Notes: generated by a model not told the origin, from the sequence alone. Numbered from the stretch's first letter, positions 43,153 through 50,920 are shown. The stretch: DNA of 64,000 nt from Bacteroidota bacterium (GCA_018267615.1 JAFDYD010000010.1:77400-141399); one strand, 5' to 3'. Made by a program: numbers and translations.

Positions 43153-43533
43153 TCAATTCGTGCTGCTGCCCGTTGGTACGATAGTATCAGGTTCCACCAT
43201 CAGCATCACCGTTTTTTTGGGAGCTCTCGTGCGGTGAACTACTCCTTTTGAAACAGTATATCCCTGGTGAGGATTCAATTCGATGGTTTCGTTTTCCAGG
43301 TCAATGAATAATTTCCCGCTTAATACAAAGAAAAATTCGTCTTCCGTATCATGTTTGTGCCAATGATATTCTCCCTCAACAATGCCGACGCGTACAACAC
43401 TTTCATTCACCTTTGTCAATGTTTGATTGAACCATTTGTCTTTTGTTTCTTCAACCATTTTAGGAATATCGATCACTTCAAAATGATCGTACTTGATATC
43501 CATCCTCGTTGTGTAACTGAATTGCTCTGCCAT
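43153..43533 (-). CDS. Single-domain cupin protein
   Basis: 126 residues with the two cupin motifs: EGEYHWHKHDTEDEFFFVLSGKL (metal ligands H, H, E) and HQGYTVSKGVVHRTRAP (final H). Predicted cytoplasmic beta-barrel that binds a metal and a small ligand; may be an isomerase, dioxygenase or binding protein. The family is too broad to name a reaction. It is leftward, downstream of the acetyltransferase gene but separated from it by a palindrome. Confidence 0.88.
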   Translation of the reverse strand: MAEQFSYTTRMDIKYDHFEVIDIPKMVEETKDKWFNQTLTKVNESVVRVGIVEGEYHWHKHDTEDEFFFVLSGKLFIDLENETIELNPHQGYTVSKGVVHRTRAPKKTVMLMVEPDTIVPTGSSTN

Positions 43534-43626
43534 AAATAATATTTTAGTTTAAAAAAAATGAGTTGAAGGAGCGACTGGCTTCAATGCAAGTTACTTTTTT
43601 AGCTTGTCAACTCAAACAGATTCATT

Positions 43627-43755
43627 GCTGAACGCTGAATGCTAAACGCTGAACACTGAACGCCGAACGCATAACGCCGAACGCGAAACGCTGCCCTAAT
43701 TTTTTCTTTAAGGCTTCTGCGTTCAGCGTTCGGCGTTATGCGTTTCGCGTTCAGC
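43627..43755. repeat. Iterated-word palindrome, 'AACGCTGAACGC' vocabulary, overlapping a gene end
   Basis: Same words as at 42.2 kb. Left arm GCTGAACGCTGAATGCTAAACG..., right arm GCGTTCAGCGTTCGGCG.... The right arm lies inside the leftward acetyltransferase frame and encodes its last 11 or so residues and stop codon. Confidence 0.88.
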
Positions 43756-44235
43756 TAAATAATATTGATAGAACTTATTATCAACAGGCATTCTTGGAAA
43801 ATGTTTGGGAAGATCATTAGTTGCAATTTCGATGAAACCATTTTTTTCATAAAAACGATGGGCAGCCAGCATTTCAGATCTTGTTCCTAAATAAATAGAT
43901 TTTATTTTTTCTTTCCTGACCCAGAATATCAGTGTCTCAAAGAGTTTTGTAGCAGTTTGATATTGTTTTCCCCGAAAATCGCGATCGACAAACATTTTCC
44001 GGAGAGCAGTGTCGTAATGGCCGATATCTATCAACCCAATTGTTCCGATCACTTTTCCATTGAAAATCGCAATCCAGAAATTGCCTTTTTCTTTTTGATA
44101 AGACAAAGGAATATTTTTTAGATCGGGCTGATCTTCTAATGTAATCGGAAGACCAAATTCGTCTTGTTGAATGGAAAGAATGAGACTGTTGACTTCGTTC
44201 TTGTATTTGTCGGTATAGGTTTGCACTTCTATCAT
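43723..44235 (-). CDS. GNAT-family N-acetyltransferase
   Basis: 170 residues starting MIEVQTYTDKYKNEVN; an upstream start at 44331 would run through repeat sequence. GNAT features: NFWIAIFNGKVIGTIGLIDIG (beta strands 3-4), LRKMFVDRDFRGKQYQTATKL (acetyl-CoA pyrophosphate loop, R-G-K variant of Q/RxxGxG/A), and AAHRFYEKNGFIEI. Acetyl group acceptor unknown. The C-terminal residues LAERETHNAER are encoded by the right arm of the adjacent iterated-word palindrome, so the original C-terminus was extended or replaced by repeat DNA. Confidence 0.88.
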   Translation of the reverse strand: MIEVQTYTDKYKNEVNSLILSIQQDEFGLPITLEDQPDLKNIPLSYQKEKGNFWIAIFNGKVIGTIGLIDIGHYDTALRKMFVDRDFRGKQYQTATKLFETLIFWVRKEKIKSIYLGTRSEMLAAHRFYEKNGFIEIATNDLPKHFPRMPVDNKFYQYYLAERETHNAER

Positions 44236-44266
44236 TTCACAGTTCAGTTTGTCATGAAGTGGGTGG

Positions 44267-44340
44267 AGGAAGAGAGCGGAGAAACAGAGCGAAGAGCGAA
44301 GGGTAATACGCTCTCCGCTCTGTTTCTTCACTCTTCTTCT
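44267..44340. repeat. Palindrome with 'GAAGAGAGCGGAG' words
   Basis: GGAAGAGAGCGGAGAAACAG pairs imperfectly with CTGTTTCTTCACTCTTC, with an additional AAGAGCG/CGCTCT word. It ends at the stop codon of dapD and begins 31 bases before the acetyltransferase start, both leftward. Confidence 0.72.
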
Positions 44341-45152
44341 TACGCGCTTACATTGAAATCTCTCAGCGCGTCATTCAAACTTGTTTTAAGATCGGTACTC
44401 GGTTTGCGCTGTCCGATAATCAATGCGCAACTCACACTATATTCTCCGGCAGGAAATTTTTTTGCGTAACTACCGGGTATGACTACACTACGCGCAGGAA
44501 CACGTCCTTTATATTCAATAGGAGTATCGCCACTTACATCTATGATTTTTGTGCTCTGTGTTAGTACTACATTGGCTCCAAGCACCGCTTCTTTTTCTAC
44601 ATGAACTCCTTCCACAACGATGCAACGTGATCCGACAAAACATCCGTCTTCGATAATCACCGGACTTGCCTGTAATGGTTCCAATACACCACCAATGCCA
44701 ACACCACCACTCAGGTGAACACCTTTGCCAATTTGCGCACAACTTCCAACGGTAGCCCATGTATCTACCATCGTGCCTTCATCTACATAGGCTCCAATGT
44801 TGACATAGCTTGGCATCAATACAACATTTTTACCAATGAACGCACCATAACGGGCAACAGCATGCGGAACTGCACGCACACCCAGGCTGGCATAATGTTT
44901 TTTAAGATCCATCTTATCGTAGAATTCAAAAGGAGCAAGGGTCCAGGTTTTCATTTCCTGTATCGCAAAATACATCAGTATCGCCTGCTTCACCCATTCA
45001 TTCACCTGCCATTTTCCATCAGCAGGGGATGCAACTCGCAAACGGCCTTTGTCAACTTCCTCGATAACGGCGCGGATCGCTTCATCATATTTTTGTTCTT
45101 TTAGCAGCGCACGATTTTGCCAGGCTTCTTTCACTAGCTGAGTCAATTCCAT
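44340..45152 (-). CDS. dapD: 2,3,4,5-tetrahydropyridine-2,6-dicarboxylate N-succinyltransferase
   Basis: 270-residue cytoplasmic enzyme of lysine/diaminopimelate synthesis (succinylase route). It has the helical N-terminal domain (LVKEAWQNRALLKEQKYDEAI) and a left-handed parallel beta-helix made of hexapeptide repeats (IGKNVVLMPSYVNIGAYVDEGTMVDTWATVGSCAQIGKGVHLSGGVGIGGVLEPLQASPVIIEDGCFVG). The motif ARYGAFIGKN and the DapD-specific VLTQSTKIIDV are present. Length is standard. A TATGTTTG -7 box lies 14 bases upstream of its ATG. Confidence 0.96.
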   Translation of the reverse strand: MELTQLVKEAWQNRALLKEQKYDEAIRAVIEEVDKGRLRVASPADGKWQVNEWVKQAILMYFAIQEMKTWTLAPFEFYDKMDLKKHYASLGVRAVPHAVARYGAFIGKNVVLMPSYVNIGAYVDEGTMVDTWATVGSCAQIGKGVHLSGGVGIGGVLEPLQASPVIIEDGCFVGSRCIVVEGVHVEKEAVLGANVVLTQSTKIIDVSGDTPIEYKGRVPARSVVIPGSYAKKFPAGEYSVSCALIIGQRKPSTDLKTSLNDALRDFNVSA

Positions 45153-45165
45153 TTTTATTTTTTTG

Positions 45166-45173
45166 CAAACATA
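45166..45173 (-). promoter_or_regulatory. -7 box of the dapD promoter
   Basis: TATGTTTG on the minus strand is an exact match to the Bacteroidota TAnnTTTG -7 consensus and implies a transcript start about 9 bases before the ATG. No clear TTG at -33 was seen. Confidence 0.5.
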
Positions 45174-45294
45174 AGGAAAGTTGAATAGTTGATTTGACGA
45201 GAGGGCCTTTGTATTTGTAAATCGTTATTAAAACGAAATGCATGATCAATAATCCACGCTCAACTAATAGTGGTGTCTTGCTTTGAAATCTTTA

Positions 45295-45356
45295 TGTGTT
45301 CCTATGTTCCTACTGTGCCTATGTGGTAAAAAAAAATTTACCACAGTAGGGATATA
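45295..45356. repeat. Asymmetric 'TATGTG' palindrome with one word missing from the right arm
   Basis: The left arm reads ...CCTACTGTGCCTATGTGGTAAA. The reverse complement of the right arm reads ...CCTACTGTGGTAAA, identical except that the 8-base word CCTATGTG is absent. It lies in the divergent gap between dapD and the tsaC-type gene. Confidence 0.85.
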
Positions 45357-45372
45357 CCCCGAAATCTGCGAT

Positions 45373-45380
45373 TAAATTTG
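45373..45380 (+). promoter_or_regulatory. -7 box abutting the start codon (possible leaderless mRNA)
   Basis: TAAATTTG matches TAnnTTTG exactly and ends 4 bases before the ATG at 45385, so transcription would begin at or near the start codon. No TTG at the -33 position. Confidence 0.5.
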
Positions 45381-45384
45381 CGCT

Positions 45385-45954
45385 ATGGATTTTGAACCCG
45401 ACATAGAACACTGTCTTAATGTATTGAAACACGGCGGACTTATTTTATATCCCACGGATACCATTTGGGGAATTGGTTGTGACGCTTCCAACGAAGAGGC
45501 CGTTCAAAAAATTTTTTTAATGAAGCGAAGGCCGGAAAAAAAGTCGATGATTATTCTGCTTGCTGATCCGCGTGATATTTTAAAATATGTGAGCCAACCC
45601 GACCCGCGTATTTTTAATTATCTCGAAACTGTTGAAAAGCCAACCACTATTATCTATGAAGGGGCAATAGGCATCGCTGAAAGCTTAATTCCTCCTGATG
45701 GGACGATTGGTATCCGCCTTGTAAAAGATGTTTTTTGCAGGCATTTGATCAAACGATTCAGAAAACCAATCGTATCGACATCGGCTAATATTTCCGGATC
45801 GCCAGCCCCGCGTTTCTTTGATGAAATTTCAGAAGAAATTGTGAACGAAGTAGATTATACGGTTCATTATCGTCAACAGGACAAAACCCAACACCAGCCG
45901 TCTGCCGTTGTGAAATGGAATAAAGACGGAACGGTGACGGTTATACGAAGTTGA
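45385..45954 (+). CDS. Sua5/YciO/YrdC family: threonylcarbamoyl-AMP synthase-like
   Basis: 189 residues with the KRxR/S-x-N type motifs of the YrdC fold: GGLILYPTDTIWGIGCDASNEEAVQKIFLMKRRPEKKSMIILL at the N-terminus and IVSTSANISGSPAPRFFDEI near residue 133. TsaC/Sua5 proteins make threonylcarbamoyl-adenylate for t6A in tRNA. The length fits TsaC rather than full Sua5. Its last codon and stop overlap the left arm of a TCGAT-type palindrome. Confidence 0.88.
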   Translation: MDFEPDIEHCLNVLKHGGLILYPTDTIWGIGCDASNEEAVQKIFLMKRRPEKKSMIILLADPRDILKYVSQPDPRIFNYLETVEKPTTIIYEGAIGIAESLIPPDGTIGIRLVKDVFCRHLIKRFRKPIVSTSANISGSPAPRFFDEISEEIVNEVDYTVHYRQQDKTQHQPSAVVKWNKDGTVTVIRS

Positions 45955-46106
45955 GTGAGTTGATTGGTTGATTGAGTCGATTAGTTGATATGTCGATATG
46001 TCGATATGTCGATTGGAAAAGACAATTACAAACATAATATAACCATTGACAATTTTAACTTTGTTCAATCGACTATTCGACCAATCAACCAATCAACTCA
46101 CTCAAC
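45950..46106. repeat. Iterated-word palindrome, 'GTCGATATGTCGAT/TTGATTG' vocabulary
   Basis: Outer arms GTTGAGTGAGTTGATTGG and CCAATCAACTCACTCAAC are perfect complements; inner words TCGATATG are only partly matched. It begins in the stop codon of the tsaC-type gene. Same vocabulary at 58.7 kb. Confidence 0.87.
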
Positions 46107-46134
46107 GAATCAACTAAATCCCCATCTTTGCTTC

Positions 46135-47133
46135 GTGCAAAAAATACTAATCATACAGACTGCGTTTATCGGCGATGTTGTATTGGCAACAGGACTGATA
46201 GAAAAATTGCATAAGTCGCTCCCGGATGCGCAGATCGACTTTCTTGTTCGAAAAGGAAATGAATCTTTGTTGACGGGTCATCCTTATTTACATGAAGTAT
46301 TGGTATGGAATAAAAAAGTGCATAAGCAGCGCAACCTGCTAAAAATGTTGTTCGCGATACGGAAAAGAAAATATGATAAGATAATCAATGTGCAGCGTTT
46401 TGCTGCGACGGGCTTTCTCACGGCTTTTTCAAATGCTAAAGAAAAGATCGGGTTCGATAAAAACCCTTTCAGCTTTCTATTTACAAAAAAAATAAAGCAT
46501 GTCGTCAGTGAAGGTTCGTATACTAAACATGAAATAGAAAGAAATCTTGACTTGATCCGGGATTTTACGGATGATTTTATTTTGAAACCTGCATTATATC
46601 CATCAGCAAATGATTATGCGATAGTAAATGAATATAACGGGAAAAATTATATTACCATGAGTCCGGCTTCTGTGTGGTTCACGAAACAATATCCTGCCGG
46701 CAAATGGATCAGTTTTATCAACAAAATTCCCGATTCATATCAAATATATTTATTAGGAGCGCCGTCAGATATTCCACTTTGCGAATACATCATTCAAAAT
46801 TCAACGAGCAGACGAATCTCGAACCTGGCTGGCAAACTATCTTTTCTTCAGTCAGCGGCATTGATGAAAAATGCGCAGATGAATTATGTAAATGATTCCG
46901 CTCCTATGCATTTTGCTTCCGCGATGAATGCACCGGTAACGGCGGTGTATTGTTCAACAATTCCTGCGTTTGGGTTTGGTCCTTTGTCCGACAAAAAATT
47001 TATTGTAGAGATACAGGAACCACTTTATTGTCGACCATGCGGATTACATGGATACAAAGCCTGTCCCGAAAAACACTTTCAATGCGCGATGAAGATTGCA
47101 GATGAGCAATTGCTGGAAAATCTGAGCAAATAA
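46135..47133 (+). CDS. Glycosyltransferase family 9 (heptosyltransferase-like)
   Basis: 332 residues from a GTG start (VQKILIIQTAFIGDVVLATG); the frame is open upstream but through repeat DNA, and a CATCTTTG -7-like box lies just before this GTG. N-terminal GT-B signature ILIIQTAFIGDVVLATGLIEKLHKSLPDAQIDFL, middle SPASVWFTKQYPAGKWISFI and C-terminal nucleotide-sugar site YVNDSAPMHFASAMNAPVTAVYCSTIPAFGFGPL. Two cysteine pairs near the end (YCRPCGLHGYKACP) are usual in this family. Such enzymes add heptose or related sugars to lipopolysaccharide at the inner face of the inner membrane. Confidence 0.9.
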   Translation: MQKILIIQTAFIGDVVLATGLIEKLHKSLPDAQIDFLVRKGNESLLTGHPYLHEVLVWNKKVHKQRNLLKMLFAIRKRKYDKIINVQRFAATGFLTAFSNAKEKIGFDKNPFSFLFTKKIKHVVSEGSYTKHEIERNLDLIRDFTDDFILKPALYPSANDYAIVNEYNGKNYITMSPASVWFTKQYPAGKWISFINKIPDSYQIYLLGAPSDIPLCEYIIQNSTSRRISNLAGKLSFLQSAALMKNAQMNYVNDSAPMHFASAMNAPVTAVYCSTIPAFGFGPLSDKKFIVEIQEPLYCRPCGLHGYKACPEKHFQCAMKIADEQLLENLSK

Positions 47134-47141
47134 TCTGAACG

Positions 47142-47408
47142 GGGATTTTATACGATTAAACTTATTATGGTGATGGTTTGATTGATAGTGTCTCAGTTTG
47201 ATTTTTTCGAAAGGTGGAAGGTATGGGGTGTAGGGTATGGCAGAGCTTATTTCAATGCACGATTTTTATTTTTCACCCAAAGCAACACTATTAATTAACT
47301 GCTTGCAATACCCTACACCCCATACCTTCCACCTTTCGAAAAAATCAAATAGAGACACCACCGATTTTATCAAGTATCATTTGAATCAGCATAATCGTAT
47401 AAAATCCC
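47142..47408. repeat. Nested 267-bp inverted repeat with 'GGTGTAGGGTAT' inner arms
   Basis: Inner arms 47188-47238 and 47308-47358 are 51 bases each and pair with one or two mismatches, containing GGTGGAAGGTATGGGGTGTA. Outer arms 47142-47158 and 47392-47408 (GGGATTTTATACGATTA) are perfect complements. The 30-34 bases between outer and inner arms do not pair. Lies between the glycosyltransferase and CCA-enzyme genes. Confidence 0.88.
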
Positions 47409-47424
47409 GGTTCAGACATTTGCT

Positions 47425-47432
47425 TAACTTTG
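47425..47432 (+). promoter_or_regulatory. -7 box abutting the cca start codon (possible leaderless mRNA)
   Basis: TAACTTTG matches TAnnTTTG and ends 6 bases before the ATG at 47439. No TTG at -33. Confidence 0.5.
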
Positions 47433-47438
47433 CCTCTC

Positions 47439-48977
47439 ATGGAAATCAATTGCACCGAGAAAGAATTATTTGTGTTAAAAAAAATCGCTCATGCTGCGCA
47501 GGAGTTGAATGCGCCATGCTATGTGATCGGTGGTTTTGTGCGTGATAAAATATTGGATCGTCCAACAAAAGATGCAGACATCGTTTGTGTTGGGGATGGC
47601 ATCGAGCTGGCAAATAAAGTCGCGGATCGTTTTCAACCAAGACCTGCTGTTGCAATATTCAAAAACTTTGGAACGGCTCAGATAAAATTGAACCTTCCTC
47701 TTGCATCCTCCGATAGAGAAGAGATCGATGGCAAACCCTTTCACGAAGTTGATAAAAATAAAACACAACAACTCGCTAATAACTCCCCCTCCACCGGAGG
47801 GGGCCGGGGGGAGGCATTTGAAATCGAATTCGTCGGAGCTCGCAAAGAAAGCTACCGCTATCATTCGCGCAATCCTGAAGTATTACCCGGCACATTGGAA
47901 GATGATCAGCGTCGCCGCGATTTTACAATCAACGCATTGGCGATAAGTCTCAATGAAAATGATTACGGAAAATTGATCGACCCATTCAATGGCTTGAAAG
48001 ATCTTGCAAAAAAAATAATTCAGACGCCGCTGGATCCGCTACAGACTTTCAGCGATGATCCATTACGTATGTTGCGCGCGATACGTTTTGCCACCCAGCT
48101 CAATTTTTCCATCGAAGCAAAAACGCTGGCGGCGATACAGGAAGATGCGCATCGCATACGCATCGTATCACAGGAACGCATAACCGAAGAATTAAATAAG
48201 ATTATTCTGGCACACAAACCTTCTATTGGGTTTGATCTGTTGTATAAAACCGGGCTATTGCATATCATTTTCCCAAAAATGGTTGACCTGGCAGGCGCGG
48301 AATATATCGACGGAATGGGTCATAAGGATAATTTTTATCATACCCTGCAAGTATTGGATAATATCGCCGCAAATACAAAAGATCTGTGGCTGCGCTGGGC
48401 GGCGGTATTGCATGATATTGCAAAACCTGCCACAAAAAAATTTGAGCAGGGGCATGGGTGGACATTCCACGGACATGAAGTGGTAGGGGGCAGGATGGTG
48501 CCAAAGATATTCGACAAGCTGAAATTGCCATTGAATGAAAAAATGCGATTTGTCAGGAAAATGGTTGAGCTTCATTTACGCCCGATTAGCCTGACTAAGG
48601 AGAACATAACAGACTCGGCTATACGCAGATTATTATTCGATGCCGGCGATGATATCGATTCTTTGATGATATTGTGCGAGGCGGATATCACTTCGAAAAA
48701 CAAGCAGAAAGTAAAGAAATACCTGGAGAATTTTGAATTGGTGCGCAAACGGCTGAGCGAAGTAGAGGAAAAAGATCGTATTCGCAACTGGCAGCCGCCA
48801 ATTACAGGGGAGATGATCATGGAGGAATTTGGGTTAGAACCATGTAAACAAGTAGGTGATCTTAAAAATGCAATTCGAGAAGCGATACTGGATGGGGAAA
48901 TAGAAAATAGTTATGATGCTGCTCATGCGTTTATGCTCGAGAAAGCAGCAGAATATAATCTGAAGCCGGTGAAATAG
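47439..48977 (+). CDS. cca: CCA tRNA nucleotidyltransferase with HD domain, carrying an in-frame insertion
   Basis: 512 residues. Adds or repairs the 3' CCA of tRNAs. The nucleotidyltransferase head has GGFVRD (31-36) and the metal pair DAD (about 45-47), then [30 protein letters not shown] and the RNA-binding [12 protein letters not shown]. The HD domain is at about 300-400 ([32 protein letters not shown]). Residues about 84-126 are an extra segment between FGTAQIK and [10 protein letters not shown] that relatives lack; it includes [11 protein letters not shown], encoded by a GC-rich palindrome. The ATG at 47439 is preferred to the TTG three codons upstream because it follows the -7 box. Confidence 0.94.
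   Translation: MEINCTEKELFVLKKIAHAAQELNAPCYVIGGFVRDKILDRPTKDADIVCVGDGIELANKVADRFQPRPAVAIFKNFGTAQIKLNLPLASSDREEIDGKPFHEVDKNKTQQLANNSPSTGGGRGEAFEIEFVGARKESYRYHSRNPEVLPGTLEDDQRRRDFTINALAISLNENDYGKLIDPFNGLKDLAKKIIQTPLDPLQTFSDDPLRMLRAIRFATQLNFSIEAKTLAAIQEDAHRIRIVSQERITEELNKIILAHKPSIGFDLLYKTGLLHIIFPKMVDLAGAEYIDGMGHKDNFYHTLQVLDNIAANTKDLWLRWAAVLHDIAKPATKKFEQGHGWTFHGHEVVGGRMVPKIFDKLKLPLNEKMRFVRKMVELHLRPISLTKENITDSAIRRLLFDAGDDIDSLMILCEADITSKNKQKVKKYLENFELVRKRLSEVEEKDRIRNWQPPITGEMIMEEFGLEPCKQVGDLKNAIREAILDGEIENSYDAAHAFMLEKAAEYNLKPVK
47785..47814. repeat. GC-rich palindromic insertion inside cca
   Basis: CCCCCTCC-acc-GGAGGGGG is an 8-bp hairpin followed by CCGGGGGGAGG. Its composition contrasts with the AT-rich gene around it. 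It stays in frame and reads [10 protein letters not shown] in the protein. Confidence 0.8.
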
Positions 48978-48992
48978 CTTTTTTGTATAACG

Positions 48993-49093
48993 AGGGTGTA
49001 GGGTGTAGGGTATGAGGTATAAGGTGTAAGGTGTAAGGTGTAAGGTATAAGGTATAAGGTATAAGGTATAACATACCCTACACCCTACACCCT
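48993..49093. repeat. Word array with short terminal arms, 'AGGTGTA/AGGTATA' vocabulary
   Basis: Outer arms AGGGTGTAGGGTGTAGGG and CCCTACACCCTACACCCT pair perfectly. Between them lie about eight unpaired drifting words AGGTGTA/AGGTATA. Follows the cca stop by 15 bases. Confidence 0.87.
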
Positions 49094-49115
49094 AATCATA
49101 AAAGCTGGCTGAAAA

Positions 49116-49143
49116 TTTGTTAAAACTATTTATAGTATTTTTG
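49116..49143 (+). promoter_or_regulatory. Promoter of the pRiA4b ORF-3-like gene
   Basis: TTTG at 49116 and TATTTTTG at 49136, spaced 16 bases. The -7 part is an exact TAnnTTTG match; the spacing is a little shorter than the usual 19. Gene start 33 bases downstream. Confidence 0.45.
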
Positions 49144-49175
49144 AGGAACAGTTTACAATAACTACAAACAGTTTT

Positions 49176-49754
49176 ATGGCAGTTTTGAAGTTTAGGGTTT
49201 ATTATGAAGAAGATGATAGTATTTACAGGGACGTGGCTGTGAAGCATACACAAACATTTCTGCAACTGCATCATGGAATTTTGCGCGCTTATGAGTTTGA
49301 TAGCAAACACCAGGCAACTTTTTACAGGAGTAATGATAACTGGCAGCGTGGTCGTGAGATCAGCCTGGAAAAATATGATAAGCAATATAAGGCCGAGCCG
49401 TTGATGATGAGCGAAACAACTATTGGTTCCCAGATCCGTGATCCAAACCAGAAATTCATTTACGTGTATGATTTTGTAAAGAACTGGTCATTCCTGGTTG
49501 AATTGATCAATGTTTCTAAGGAAGAGAATGGTAAACTCGATTATCCCGCTGTGGTGAAGTCAGAGGGAATTGCTCCTTCTCAATATGGAACCAGGGGACT
49601 GGTAGGCGATAAACTCGCGGAAGTGGAAGAGAAATATGATCTGAAAAGTATTGAAGGCTTTGTGGAGAAAAGCAGTGAAGGCGAAGATCTCGCTTCAGAT
49701 GAAACAGAAGAATCCGGAGAAACGGCTGATGAAGCGGGCGATGAAGAATTATAA
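49176..49754 (+). CDS. pRiA4b ORF-3-like family protein
   Basis: 192 residues. The first 120 match the plasmid pRiA4b ORF-3-like family (also called IS1096 TnpR-like): FRVYYEEDDSIYRDVAVKHTQTFLQLHHGILRAYEFDSKHQATFYRSND and FIYVYDFVKNWSFLVELINV. A short motif region SEGIAPSQYG and an acidic tail follow. Despite the family name, the protein is a stable chromosomal gene in many Sphingobacteria-type genomes and no transposon ends are seen here. Function unknown; cytoplasmic. Confidence 0.88.
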   Translation: MAVLKFRVYYEEDDSIYRDVAVKHTQTFLQLHHGILRAYEFDSKHQATFYRSNDNWQRGREISLEKYDKQYKAEPLMMSETTIGSQIRDPNQKFIYVYDFVKNWSFLVELINVSKEENGKLDYPAVVKSEGIAPSQYGTRGLVGDKLAEVEEKYDLKSIEGFVEKSSEGEDLASDETEESGETADEAGDEEL

Positions 49755-49787
49755 TCTCAATAAAGGGCTCTTTACAAGCTCGGAAAT

Positions 49788-50663
49788 TTGAAAAATAAAA
49801 AAGTCATCATTGTGCTGGGCCCAACTGCAGTGGGCAAAACAGCTTTTGCAATTCAACTGGCGAAACAATTTCACACGTCTATTATCTCTTCAGACTCGCG
49901 TCAGTGTTTTAAGGAATTAAATATTGGTGTTGCAAAACCTTCCGAAACGGAATTACAAACCGTTTTGCATTATTTTATCAATTCTCATTCCGTAAAAGAT
50001 GAGATGAATGCTGCATTGTTCGAGCAATTGGCGCTACAATGGGCCGATGAAATATTTAAAAAAAATAATGTGCTGGTGATGGTTGGCGGCACTGGTCTTT
50101 ATATCAAAGCATTTTGCGAAGGATTGGATGATGTGCCGCCTGTGTCCGAGAAAATCCGGGAAGAAATCCGGGATGCGTATGAAAAAAATGGATTGCCGTG
50201 GCTGCAGGATCAAATCAAAATCAATGATCCATTATTTTACAATTCCGGTGAAATTTTAAATCCACAACGCGTGATGCGTGCGTTGGAAGTAAAAATGGCA
50301 ACAGGCAACTCAATTCTTTCTTACCGAAAAAAAAATCCGAAAGAACGGCCTTTTGAAATTCAAAAAATCGGATTGGAACTTCCAAAAAATATTTTGCATC
50401 GCAATATCAATACACGTGTGGACATGATGATGGAACAGGGTCTTGCTGATGAAGTCAAAGCATTGATGCCATTTCGCCATTTGAATGCGCTTCGTACGGT
50501 TGGATATAGTGAATTATTTGATTGGCTCGATGGAAAGACGTCGCTCGATGAAGCAGTTGAATTGATCAAGCAGCATACAAGACAATATGCAAAAAGGCAG
50601 ATGACATGGTTTAAGAAAGACCCGGAAGTAAAATGGATGAATCCTGATAGAAGATCGGTTTGA
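49788..50663 (+). CDS. miaA: tRNA dimethylallyltransferase
   Basis: 291 residues. Transfers a dimethylallyl group to A37 of tRNAs reading U-starting codons. P-loop LGPTAVGKTAFAIQLAK near residue 10, ISSDSRQCFKELNIGVAKP (DSRQ motif), HYFINSHSVKDEMNAALFE, VGGTGLYIKAFCEG and TRQYAKRQMTWFKKDP are all diagnostic. The start is a TTG; no ATG occurs before the P-loop. Its last codons (DRRSV) overlap the left arm of a 224-bp palindrome. Follows the pRiA4b-like gene by 33 bases. Confidence 0.95.
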   Translation: MKNKKVIIVLGPTAVGKTAFAIQLAKQFHTSIISSDSRQCFKELNIGVAKPSETELQTVLHYFINSHSVKDEMNAALFEQLALQWADEIFKKNNVLVMVGGTGLYIKAFCEGLDDVPPVSEKIREEIRDAYEKNGLPWLQDQIKINDPLFYNSGEILNPQRVMRALEVKMATGNSILSYRKKNPKERPFEIQKIGLELPKNILHRNINTRVDMMMEQGLADEVKALMPFRHLNALRTVGYSELFDWLDGKTSLDEAVELIKQHTRQYAKRQMTWFKKDPEVKWMNPDRRSV

Positions 50664-50876
50664 GCTGGTTAGTCTGAACTGGTATGTGTGGGATTATTGG
50701 GATAGGGGAGAAAATATTCAATAATCAACAATCAATATTCAATACTCAAGTCAGAAAAAATCAAACTTGAATTTCAAACTTGAACATTGAATATTGATTG
50801 TTGATTATTGAATATTTTCTCCCCTATCCCAATAATCCCACACATACCAGTTCAGACTAACCAGCTCAAACCGATC
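50653..50876. repeat. Near-perfect 98-bp-stem iterated-word palindrome
   Basis: Arms 50653-50750 and 50779-50876 match at 96 of 98 positions. The outer phrase GATCGGTTTGAGCTGG is unique to this locus. Next come GTCTGAACTGG...GGATTATTGGGATAG and the inner TATTCAATAATCAAC words. It begins inside the miaA coding end and ends 90 bases before the GH1 gene. Confidence 0.92.
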
Positions 50877-50920
50877 CAATGCCAAAATTCCCTTTCCGAA
50901 AAAATAATCAAATCTTAATG

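Noticed and set aside
47430..47438. TTG start three codons upstream of the cca ATG
   Set aside because: The TTG overlaps the TAACTTTG -7 box, so it would precede the expected transcript start; the ATG at 47439 fits better.
49176..49754. Transposon remnant, because of the pRiA4b ORF-3/IS1096 TnpR family name
   Set aside because: No inverted ends, transposase or target duplication nearby; the family is widespread as an ordinary chromosomal gene.
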